DNA of 5,704 nt, from positions 1 through 5,704 of the forward strand of contig JAGBXE010000246.1 in NCBI GenBank assembly GCA_017629455.1, in the 5' to 3' direction. The position numbers and the translations under genes are program-made. Positions 1-5,665 of the stretch are shown here, one piece after another (within the stretch, counting starts at the first letter, position 1; every line of letters starts with the position of its first letter). Below the pieces are notes generated by a model. It was not told where the DNA came from. It ran no database searches and saw only the letters and a list, made by a program, of their open reading frames with translations. The stretch is from Kiritimatiellia bacterium (lineage in GTDB: Bacteria; Verrucomicrobiota; Kiritimatiellia; RFP12; UBA1067).

Positions 1-276
1 CACTCTTGGGGTGCGGCGGCTATCAATATTATTGCCCGCTGCATGGCTGGTGTTACACCGCTTTCGCACGGCTTTAAAACTGTGCGTATAGCCCCCGATC
101 CTGCTGGGCTTGAAAACTTCGATGCAGAAGTGCCTACTGCCAAGGGTCCTGTTAAGGTGCGCTGCACTCTTAATGGTGGCCGTTACAAGCTCGAAGTTGA
201 AACGCCTGTCGCTGCAGAAATTGCTTTCGGCGGAAAGATTCGTAGCGTTAGCGCAGGTAAATACATCTTTCATTGA
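1..276 (+). CDS. C-terminal fragment of a glycoside hydrolase, probable family 78 alpha-L-rhamnosidase
   Basis: Frame 1 is open from the window's left edge to a TGA at 274-276, giving 91 residues, so the start and catalytic core lie outside the window. The segment begins HSWGAA, followed by a GVTPLSHGFKTVRIAPDP stretch, then VPTAKGPVKV and a short beta-rich end. This order (SH-W-G near the end of the alpha/alpha barrel, then G-I-x-P..GF..V.I.P, then a VPT.xGP.xV strand) is what I recall for the C-terminus of bacterial GH78 enzymes, which release terminal L-rhamnose from polysaccharides or glycosides. The ATG at 43 lies inside this conserved stretch and is unlikely to be a real start. No terminator separates the gene from murJ, so the two are probably cotranscribed. 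Other (alpha/alpha)6-barrel glycosidases are possible because only the tail is visible. Confidence 0.72.
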   Translation, partial: HSWGAAAINIIARCMAGVTPLSHGFKTVRIAPDPAGLENFDAEVPTAKGPVKVRCTLNGGRYKLEVETPVAAEIAFGGKIRSVSAGKYIFH

Positions 277-293
277 TTGCCGGTCTTAAAAAC

Positions 294-1853
294 ATGGCGA
301 AACCTGGCTTTTTGCGTCATGTCTTCACGATGGGTGGCTTAACTGCCGTTTCTCGCGTACTAGGGTTAGTACGCGAGATGATGCAGTCGCGTCTTATAGG
401 TGCAGGTGTTGAGCAAAGTGCATTTACGCTCGCATTTGCAATTCCGAATATGGCGCGCAAGCTTTTCGGAGAAGGCGCGCTTACGGCGGCGTTTGTGCCT
501 GTTTTTAAGGGCGAACTAGAAACTGTCGGCATCGAAAAAGCCGCAAGGTTAGCGCGTGCAGTCGTCACCATGATGATTCTCATGGTCGGTGCGATGGTGT
601 CGATAGCGTTAGCCGTTACGTTTTTTGCATCGTTCCATCCGCCACAAAGTGCCGATCCTTACAGATGGGCTTTGACGTGTAAGCTTGTAGGAATCTTGCT
701 TCCTTACATGTTGGCGATATGCGCAGCGGCATTTGGGATGGGCGTGCTTAATGCATTGGGGCATTTTAAGGCGGCAGGTTTTATGCCGGCCTTTTTAAAT
801 ATACTTTGGATTTGTGCGCTCGCGGTGCTTTGTTTGTTTCCAGGGCTATCCGTCTCGAATCGTATCGTTTTTGTTGCAGGCGCGATTCTCGTAGGTGGGT
901 TTTCCCAGATGGTGTTTATGTTCGTCTGCATGGCGCGTGCGGGAGTTTCGCCGATGCCGCTTTTCTCAGGGTGGGGTGGCGAAAAGGTACGTTTAGTGTG
1001 GCGCAATACGGCTATTGCCGCGCTAGGAGCAGGAGCAATACAAGTAAATTACGCTCTTGATCAGCTTTTAGGGCAACTTGCCGCGCCTTGGGCTGCTAGC
1101 GTTATCGGTTATGCCGAGCGTTTAATGGATTTGCCTCTCGGCGTTATTGGTGTAGCTTTTGGTACAGTTCTTTTACCGACATTTGCAGGTTTTTTTGCGA
1201 AGAACGATTTTGAAGGTGCTCGTGGCGCGTTGCTGTCTTCAATAAAGAATCTTCTCTTTTTAATGTTGCCAGCTGCAGCAGGCTTATTTGTTCTTGCCCC
1301 AGATGTTACGTCGGCAATTTATGAAGGCGGAGCTTTTGATTCAGAAGCTACGCTACGCGTTTCAAGGGCGCTTGCAGTTTATGCTATTGGATTAGGCTTT
1401 TTTGGAATTCAAAAGTCGTTCGTGCCTTGGTTTCAGTCGCAAAACGATATGAAAACGCCGCTTAGGGTTACGGTCTGGACTGTTCTTCTTAATGCATCAC
1501 TTAATATTGCGGCAGTTATCTTTTTGCCGCAGGAATGGCGCCACGTAGGGCTTGCTGCTTCAACAACTTTCTGTGCAGCTGTTGGTTCTGCAGCTCTTCT
1601 TGCCGCGGCTTACCGGCGTAATGGCAGCCTTGGGCTTACGGCAATTGCAGGAGATATAGCAAAGATTCTTTTTGCCGCGGTAATGATGGCTTTTGCAGTT
1701 AATTACTTAAAGCCGCTTATCGCTAAAGTTATTGATAATGGATATATTTCGTTGGCGATAATAATGACAGTAGGCGCTGTCGTTTACGCATCGCTCGCGC
1801 TTTTGTTGGGCGTCGGGTTTAGAAGAAGACAAAGAGCCGCAGCGAAGCGTTAA
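294..1853 (+). CDS. murJ: Lipid II flippase MurJ (MviN/MOP superfamily)
   Basis: MurJ moves the undecaprenyl-linked peptidoglycan precursor lipid II across the inner membrane. The product is 519 residues from the ATG at 294, close to E. coli MurJ (about 511), and is hydrophobic throughout, as expected for 14 membrane helices. By eye alignment with E. coli MurJ, the N-terminal signature SRVLGLVRE (residues 20-28) supplies R21 and R27 (E. coli R18, R24). PNMARKLFGEGAL (51-63) supplies R55 (R52) and E60 (E57). YAERLMDLPLGVIGVAFGT contains R276 (R270). The position of E. coli D39 is Ser42 here. An in-frame TTG at 273 would add seven residues and overlap the glycosidase stop. ATG 294 is preferred because it places MAKPGFLRHVFTM at the usual distance before helix 1. 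Neither start has a clear ribosome binding site. A perfect hairpin lies in codons 20-28. The stop codon faces the permease gene across two bases. Confidence 0.95.
   Translation: MAKPGFLRHVFTMGGLTAVSRVLGLVREMMQSRLIGAGVEQSAFTLAFAIPNMARKLFGEGALTAAFVPVFKGELETVGIEKAARLARAVVTMMILMVGAMVSIALAVTFFASFHPPQSADPYRWALTCKLVGILLPYMLAICAAAFGMGVLNALGHFKAAGFMPAFLNILWICALAVLCLFPGLSVSNRIVFVAGAILVGGFSQMVFMFVCMARAGVSPMPLFSGWGGEKVRLVWRNTAIAALGAGAIQVNYALDQLLGQLAAPWAASVIGYAERLMDLPLGVIGVAFGTVLLPTFAGFFAKNDFEGARGALLSSIKNLLFLMLPAAAGLFVLAPDVTSAIYEGGAFDSEATLRVSRALAVYAIGLGFFGIQKSFVPWFQSQNDMKTPLRVTVWTVLLNASLNIAAVIFLPQEWRHVGLAASTTFCAAVGSAALLAAAYRRNGSLGLTAIAGDIAKILFAAVMMAFAVNYLKPLIAKVIDNGYISLAIIMTVGAVVYASLALLLGVGFRRRQRAAAKR
351..378. 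repeat. Perfect 12-bp inverted repeat (hairpin) inside the 5' end of murJ
   Basis: The left arm TCTCGCGTACTA (351-362) and right arm TAGTACGCGAGA (367-378) are exact reverse complements, separated by GGGT (363-366). It lies 57 bases after the chosen murJ ATG and encodes the conserved SRVLGLVRE motif. No T-run follows, so it is not a classical terminator. A role as an mRNA structure or a protein-binding DNA site is inference. Confidence 0.8.
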
Positions 1854-1855
1854 AA

Positions 1856-3115
1856 TTAGATATCTTCTTCTTTGCGCGCAATACCTAACGCAGCGAGAAG
1901 TGAGAGAACTGTCGGGAGAATTATAAGGTCGGCAAGGAGGATATTTCCTACTTCGGAATATTCAACGCATTCATCTTTTGCAAGTTTCCCTATCGGGGAA
2001 AGCGACGAAATGGGGCGTGTGAAATCGGCGGTGAAGCGGGCGATGTATAACCCAGCTCTATCTAATGCATTTTTCTCTAGTTCGTCAGGATATTGTTTAA
2101 CAACGCTTGGGCTCATTTCGCTTACAGCAAGAGCTACGAATGCTACAAATATTGCAACTGAGCGGCCGAGGCTTGCGGAAAGAACTGTTCCAAACGCTGC
2201 GAGCAGTGCGAAAATTGCAATGCACTCTAAATATGCTCTAAACATATTTTTCCAAAACTCGTCGGCGGGATGAAGTAACTCAATGTCTTTTCTGGGGCGA
2301 AGCATTACGGCAGAGACACCCTTGTTGAAGAACTCTAGAGTGCCGACTTCATTTGTGCTTGCCTGCACGCGGTTTTTAAGCGGAATAGTTAGAACTGCCT
2401 GTGTTATATTACTGATAGAGGCGCCAAGTGTGCCAAGGCGAAATTCACCAAGAAGGTCTTGGCGCATATCAAGTTGGTTTGTAAAGCGCATCCTTACGGC
2501 AAGGCCTTCAGTATTATCTGGCATATGAAAGCGCCATCGGCCGACTTCGTTCGTGCCGATAGTTTCATAGCGGTCGACGGCGCGGTTTGCCAGCAATCGG
2601 AGAACGACACTCTTTTTTGCCTCACGTACGGCAACAGGGGTATTCGTGTCGGCCATGTAAATATCGTACATAGCTCTAGCTTCTTCTTGCGTCGAAGGCA
2701 TAATAGGTTTAGTTACATGGCTGCACGGCGTAGAAAGGTCGATGCGAGGCGCAAGTAGAAGAAATGCTACTAGCATTACAAACGCGGCAGCTACAGTATG
2801 AGCGAGTATCGAGCCTAGCGCAATTAATGCATATCGAGCAGGGCGCACCATGGTCAGCTGGAGACGTTTTGCAGCACGTTCTTTAGCGAGAGAGCCAGAA
2901 CTTGACGCAAGAATTGCTACAGCGAGAAGAATAAAAACGCCGCCGAGCGAGTAATGGATTATTATTTCTCTCGTGCCTTGTGTCGTACCATCGGCTTTAG
3001 CAAGGTTAGGAAATATTAGCATCCAAGCCGACGCGGCGAGAAGAAGCATAAATACAGTCTTCGACCGTATGAGTTTTCGCAGCTCGAGAATAAAAATTTC
3101 TATAATGGCTTTCAT
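1856..3115 (-). CDS. ABC-2-type transporter permease-like membrane protein with a large extracytoplasmic domain
   Basis: The product is 419 residues with about six predicted membrane segments: near 20-37, 54-72, 95-123, 292-315, 318-335 and 389-412. The N-terminus (FILELRKLIRSKT) and the segment LAKERAAKRLQLTMVRPARYALIALGSIL (given by its key parts: AKER at 77-80, MVRPARY at 89-95) match the pattern of ABC-2 permeases, where a cytoplasmic coupling stretch precedes a helix. Residues 124-290 form a hydrophilic, beta-rich insertion between helices 3 and 4, presumably outside the membrane. It carries the pentapeptide TNEVG twice (188-192 and 254-258). A second soluble loop spans about 336-388. 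ABC-2 permeases normally work with a separate ATPase, but none is encoded in the window: the gene is divergent from an acetyltransferase and convergent with murJ. The substrate is unknown. The start is the only sensible ATG after the divergent promoter. No Shine-Dalgarno site precedes it. Confidence 0.72.
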   Translation of the reverse strand: MKAIIEIFILELRKLIRSKTVFMLLLAASAWMLIFPNLAKADGTTQGTREIIIHYSLGGVFILLAVAILASSSGSLAKERAAKRLQLTMVRPARYALIALGSILAHTVAAAFVMLVAFLLLAPRIDLSTPCSHVTKPIMPSTQEEARAMYDIYMADTNTPVAVREAKKSVVLRLLANRAVDRYETIGTNEVGRWRFHMPDNTEGLAVRMRFTNQLDMRQDLLGEFRLGTLGASISNITQAVLTIPLKNRVQASTNEVGTLEFFNKGVSAVMLRPRKDIELLHPADEFWKNMFRAYLECIAIFALLAAFGTVLSASLGRSVAIFVAFVALAVSEMSPSVVKQYPDELEKNALDRAGLYIARFTADFTRPISSLSPIGKLAKDECVEYSEVGNILLADLIILPTVLSLLAALGIARKEEDI

Positions 3116-3135
3116 TTAAGGATTCCGTTTACGGT

Positions 3136-3164
3136 ATTATATCAATTCCCTTGGCGTTTGGCTC
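3136..3164 (-). promoter_or_regulatory. Probable extended -10 promoter for the ABC-2-type permease gene
   Basis: On the minus strand, TGATATAAT contains a perfect TATAAT (+ strand 3136-3141) preceded by the extended -10 TGn. A -35 match 17 bases upstream (GAGCCA, 3159-3164) is poor, as is common for extended -10 promoters. The start of transcription would fall near 3129, leaving a leader of about 14 bases before the ATG at 3115, without a Shine-Dalgarno site. Confidence 0.6.
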
Positions 3165-3186
3165 GCGGATATGATTTTGATATAAT
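3158..3186 (+). promoter_or_regulatory. Probable sigma70-type promoter for the acetyltransferase-larA-like operon
   Basis: TATAAT at 3181-3186 is perfect and has an extended -10 TGn (TGA at 3178-3180). TTGGCT at 3158-3163 is a 4-of-6 match to the -35 consensus, with a 17-base spacer. The -10 ends only eight bases before the ATG at 3195, so transcription should start at about 3193. That gives an essentially leaderless mRNA. Confidence 0.68.
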
Positions 3187-3194
3187 ATGACCAA

Positions 3195-3680
3195 ATGTCA
3201 GATCAAGTGATAGTAAGGCCAGCAACATTGGCCGACGCCGAGAAGATTTTTGCGCTTATTGGGCGCAATACCGATCTTCTTGTGCCGCGTTCGTTAGGCA
3301 ACATCGTTGAGAATATTGATCGCTTTGTTATTGCCGAGAGCGCAGGTTCAATTGCCGGGTGCGCTGGGTATCTAATACATCCTGAAATAGGCAATGCAAA
3401 AGCTGCAACGGTTGAGATTGTCTCTCTCGTTGTTAAGCCTATATTTCGTCGTTCGGGGATTGGCAAAAAACTTGTCGAGGCCGTTATTGAAAGGGTACGC
3501 CGGTTCTCGCCGAGCGAGGTTCTCGCTCTTACTTTTGCGCCCGAATTTTTCGCTTCGCTTGGGTTTGTTGAAACGCCAAAACGCGAGATTATGCATAAGC
3601 TTTACACAGGCTGCATAAACTGCACCAAGCATGCCGATCCATTTACTTGTCCTGAAATAGCAATGAAAAGGCCGTTATGA
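3195..3680 (+). CDS. GNAT-family N-acetyltransferase, stand-alone N-acetylglutamate-synthase-like (ArgA-like)
   Basis: The 161-residue product opens with VRPATLADAEKIFALI (7-22), the usual first strand and helix of a GNAT fold. The acetyl-CoA pyrophosphate-binding motif R/Q-x-x-G-x-G is R85-R86-S87-G88-I89-G90. VVAxDD-like strand equivalents (FVIAES, 44-49) and FFASLGF (118-124) follow the GNAT plan. LLVPRSLGNIVENI near the start and the C-terminal HKLYTGCINCTK...C..IAM (134-157) resemble the short N-acetyltransferases annotated as ArgA in genomes lacking classical NAGS. Those would acetylate L-glutamate with acetyl-CoA as the first step of arginine synthesis. Three cysteines, C140, C143 and C152, form CxxC-x8-C in the tail. 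An in-frame stop at 3183 fixes ATG 3195 as the start. The stop overlaps the next gene by four bases (ATGA). Family membership is firm, but glutamate as substrate is an inference. Confidence 0.85.
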   Translation: MSDQVIVRPATLADAEKIFALIGRNTDLLVPRSLGNIVENIDRFVIAESAGSIAGCAGYLIHPEIGNAKAATVEIVSLVVKPIFRRSGIGKKLVEAVIERVRRFSPSEVLALTFAPEFFASLGFVETPKREIMHKLYTGCINCTKHADPFTCPEIAMKRPL

Positions 3681-4972
3681 AAGACATATTTGAAATAGCC
3701 AAAGATGGTACAACGCTTTCTAATGACGAAATCGCCGCGGCGCTTGAGCGTGCGCTCGCTGATTGGGAAGCTGAAAAAGGTGCTGTTAAAAACGCCCTTA
3801 TAATTCCGCCAGATTTTACACGCTTCCATTCGAATGCTGGCTTTATTACACAGGTTTTCTATCGTCTCCTAACCGAGAAGGGTGCTAGTGTAGATATTCT
3901 GCCTGCACTTGGTACGCACGTACCGGTTTCTCAGTCGCAATGGACGACAATGTTTGGAGATATCCCGTACTCCAAGATGATCGGTCATAACTGGCGTACC
4001 GATGTGATGAAGCTTGGTGAAGTTCCGGCCGAGGAGATTGAAAAGATCTCTGAAGGCCTTTGGAAAGATCCTGTCGATGTTGAAGTCAACCGCCTTTTGA
4101 TGGATGAGAAGTACGATCTTATTGTATCACCTGGTCAGGTTGTGCCTCACGAAGTAATCGGCATGGCCAATCACGCCAAGAATATATTTGTTGGTGTTGG
4201 TGGCGCAGATATGATTAATAAGTCGCACATGATAGGTGCTGTGTGCGGCATGGAAAAAGCGATGGGCCGCGATTACACGCCTGTGCGCCTTATTTTTGAT
4301 TATGCCTTTGAGCATTTTGTCGCTCATCGCCCGATTCTTTGGGTGTTGACGGTAAACACTGCGCCTGGCGGTAAGATCGCATCGCACGGCCTATTTATCG
4401 GTCAAGGGCGCAATTGCCTTACTGAGGCTGTTAAGCTTGCTCAGGTTAAGAATATTGATTATGTTGAACATGGGCTTAAAAAGTGCGTTGTTTATCTTGA
4501 TCCGGAAGAGTTTACTTCAACGTGGCTTGGGAACAAATCTGTTTACCGTACACGCATGGCGATGGCCGATGGCGGAGAGCTTATCGTTTTAGCTCCTGGT
4601 GTTCATCAGTTCGGTGAAGATAAGACGGTTGATGGCCTTATTCGCAAGTATGGCTATAGGGGCCGACTCCATACGCTTGAAGTCTTTAAGCGTGACGATG
4701 CCGACGACCTGCGTGCCAATATGGGTGCAGCTGCGCACCTTATCCACGGCTCGTCTGATGGCCGATTCTCGATAACCTACTGCGTTAAGAACATCACGAA
4801 AGAAGAGGTCGAAGGCGTTGGCTTTAAGGCTGCAGATTATGACGAGATGGCCGCCAAGTACGATCCTACAAAGCTTAAATACGGTTACAACGTTGTAGAC
4901 GGCGAAGAAATCTACTTTATTCCTAATCCGGCATTGGGGCTTTGGATTAATCGCGAAGCTTTTAATCGTTAA
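3677..4972 (+). CDS. LarA-family nickel-pincer (NPN) racemase/epimerase (DUF2088)
   Basis: The 431-residue product matches the length of Lactiplantibacillus plantarum lactate racemase LarA (about 424). Its likely active-site residues fall at the same spacing: D46-F-T-R49 (LarA D72-x-T-R75), GTH81 (H108), H158 in VVPHEVIG (H174), K168 in HAKNIF (K184) and H184 in NKSHMIG (H200). The intervals H158-K168-H184 equal those of LarA exactly. In LarA the lysine carries the cofactor thioamide, H200 ligates nickel, and H108/H174 shuttle the proton and hydride chemistry. LarA homologues interconvert alpha-hydroxy acid stereoisomers, including sugar acids. Close relatives with the DFTRFHSNAG and HLIHGSSDGRFSITY patterns are, as I recall, named D-mannonate epimerase in databases, but the substrate is not proven here. 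The start overlaps the acetyltransferase stop, and AAAAGG at 3666-3671 is a fair ribosome binding site. Cofactor genes larB, larC and larE are not in the window. Confidence 0.88.
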   Translation: MKDIFEIAKDGTTLSNDEIAAALERALADWEAEKGAVKNALIIPPDFTRFHSNAGFITQVFYRLLTEKGASVDILPALGTHVPVSQSQWTTMFGDIPYSKMIGHNWRTDVMKLGEVPAEEIEKISEGLWKDPVDVEVNRLLMDEKYDLIVSPGQVVPHEVIGMANHAKNIFVGVGGADMINKSHMIGAVCGMEKAMGRDYTPVRLIFDYAFEHFVAHRPILWVLTVNTAPGGKIASHGLFIGQGRNCLTEAVKLAQVKNIDYVEHGLKKCVVYLDPEEFTSTWLGNKSVYRTRMAMADGGELIVLAPGVHQFGEDKTVDGLIRKYGYRGRLHTLEVFKRDDADDLRANMGAAAHLIHGSSDGRFSITYCVKNITKEEVEGVGFKAADYDEMAAKYDPTKLKYGYNVVDGEEIYFIPNPALGLWINREAFNR

Positions 4973-4996
4973 TCGATTGAAGGATTAGTAGAAATA

Positions 4997-5034
4997 AAAA
5001 GAGGTTTTCGGCAAACTCGCCGAAAACCTCTTTT
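4997..5034. terminator. Bidirectional intrinsic terminator
   Basis: The arms 4997-5012 and 5019-5034 are perfectly complementary over 16 bases around the six-base loop AAACTC. The core is GAGGTTTTCGGC, flanked by AAAA/TTTT. A T-run follows on the plus strand (TTTTGTT). A longer one follows on the minus strand (TTTTTATTT, from the A-rich 4991-5000). It sits 24 bases after the larA-like stop and 25 bases after the minus-strand gene's stop, so it should end both convergent transcripts. It is the only notable element in the 87-base gap. Confidence 0.93.
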
Positions 5035-5059
5035 GTTCATACTTAAGATGACTTCGATT

Positions 5060-5665
5060 TTAGAAGTACATCGTTTGAGTATTTTGATAGAGCATCCAAA
5101 CGAGCGTAGCGATGGCGACGCATGCCGCCGCTTGAATAAGCGACGAGAGTGTCCACGCCCATGCTGGGGTTGTGTCGACGGCCTGCGCTGGCTCTGGCAT
5201 TGGAGGAATCGAAGGGATATCGGCAATTTCGGGAATGTCTGAAATTGCCGCATTATTTTCCTCGGCACCTGCGCTCGGAGAGTTTGGCGCCTTAGGAGCA
5301 GCGGGAGCAACTGTAGTTGCTTGGCTAGGCTTTTTAATACCGAATTTGCCTGCTGGACGAACGACACCGCCCGGTCGAGAAATCTTGAGCGTCTTGCGCT
5401 GTGTTACAGTTGTCTTTGGTTCTGCTGCGGCTGTAGCTGCTTCGGGCGCGGCGCTATTCTCGGTAGCTCCCTCGGCAGGCGCTTGAGCTTCGGGCGCTTG
5501 CGCCGGCTTAAGCGTAGCTGCGGGCGAAGGAATGTCGATAGGACGCTTGATGCGAATAGTCTTGAGCGGAGAGTTTTCGGTCTTGACTGGCGCAACGCCC
5601 AGAGCATCGGAAAGGGAAATGCGAGCAGTTTTGTGCTTTGCCGCTTCCTTTTGTGCATCGCTCAT
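5060..5665 (-). CDS. Hypothetical Ala/Pro-rich protein with repeated basic motifs and a C-terminal membrane anchor
   Basis: I do not recognise a named family. From the ATG at 5665 the product is 201 residues. The N-terminal half contains short basic motifs of similar shape: KTARISL (12-18), KTIRIKRP (35-42), KTLKISRP (91-98) and a looser KFGIKKP (107-113). They are separated by low-complexity Ala/Pro/Glu linkers (about 44-90 and 114-135). An Ile-Pro repeat follows (DIPEIADIPSIPP, 143-155). Residues about 170-192 form a single hydrophobic helix, leaving only about nine residues after it, so the protein looks tail-anchored with a disordered cytoplasmic arm. The frame stays open to the right edge, and a TTG at 5698 or a start outside the window is possible. 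ATG 5665 is preferred because MSDAQKEAAK is a normal N-terminus. No strong Shine-Dalgarno site is visible. Transcription ends at the hairpin at 4997-5034. Possible roles include a scaffold or envelope protein, without support for either. Confidence 0.7.
   Translation of the reverse strand: MSDAQKEAAKHKTARISLSDALGVAPVKTENSPLKTIRIKRPIDIPSPAATLKPAQAPEAQAPAEGATENSAAPEAATAAAEPKTTVTQRKTLKISRPGGVVRPAGKFGIKKPSQATTVAPAAPKAPNSPSAGAEENNAAISDIPEIADIPSIPPMPEPAQAVDTTPAWAWTLSSLIQAAACVAIATLVWMLYQNTQTMYF

Larger units (their letters stand above)
3135..3187. repeat. Inverted 11-bp repeat forming the two divergent -10 regions
   Basis: TATTATATCAA at 3135-3145 and TTGATATAATA at 3177-3187 are exact reverse complements separated by 31 bases. 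Each arm contains one of the two outward-facing -10 elements. The symmetry may simply reflect two strong promoters, or it may bind a shared regulator. Confidence 0.7.

Noticed and set aside
43..276. Independent 77-residue gene starting at ATG 43
   Set aside because: The frame is open to the window edge and the residues before the ATG continue a glycosidase C-terminal motif, so this is an internal methionine of a truncated gene.
1872..1881. Palindrome TTGCGCGCAA near the murJ/permease junction
   Set aside because: It is ten bases, within chance expectation, inside the permease coding sequence, and has no T-run or partner site.
1872..2758. Plus-strand open frames inside the permease gene
   Set aside because: They are broken into overlapping pieces with no recognisable domain, whereas the minus strand gives one continuous 419-residue membrane protein.
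3187..3210. Seven-codon frame (ATG at 3187) overlapping the acetyltransferase start
   Set aside because: It would begin within or beside the -10 element and so would not be transcribed from the predicted promoter. There is nothing to support it as a leader peptide.
4969..5367. Minus-strand open frame overlapping the terminator and the anchored-protein gene
   Set aside because: Its Arg/Gln/Leu-rich composition is a shifted reading of the Ala/Pro-rich gene on the same strand, and it crosses the strong hairpin at 4997-5034.
5172..5486. Plus-strand frame with a hydrophobic Gly/Ala-rich product
   Set aside because: It is the antisense of the Ala/Pro-rich coding region, whose GC-biased codons read as Gly/Ala on the other strand. 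It has no promoter or ribosome binding site.
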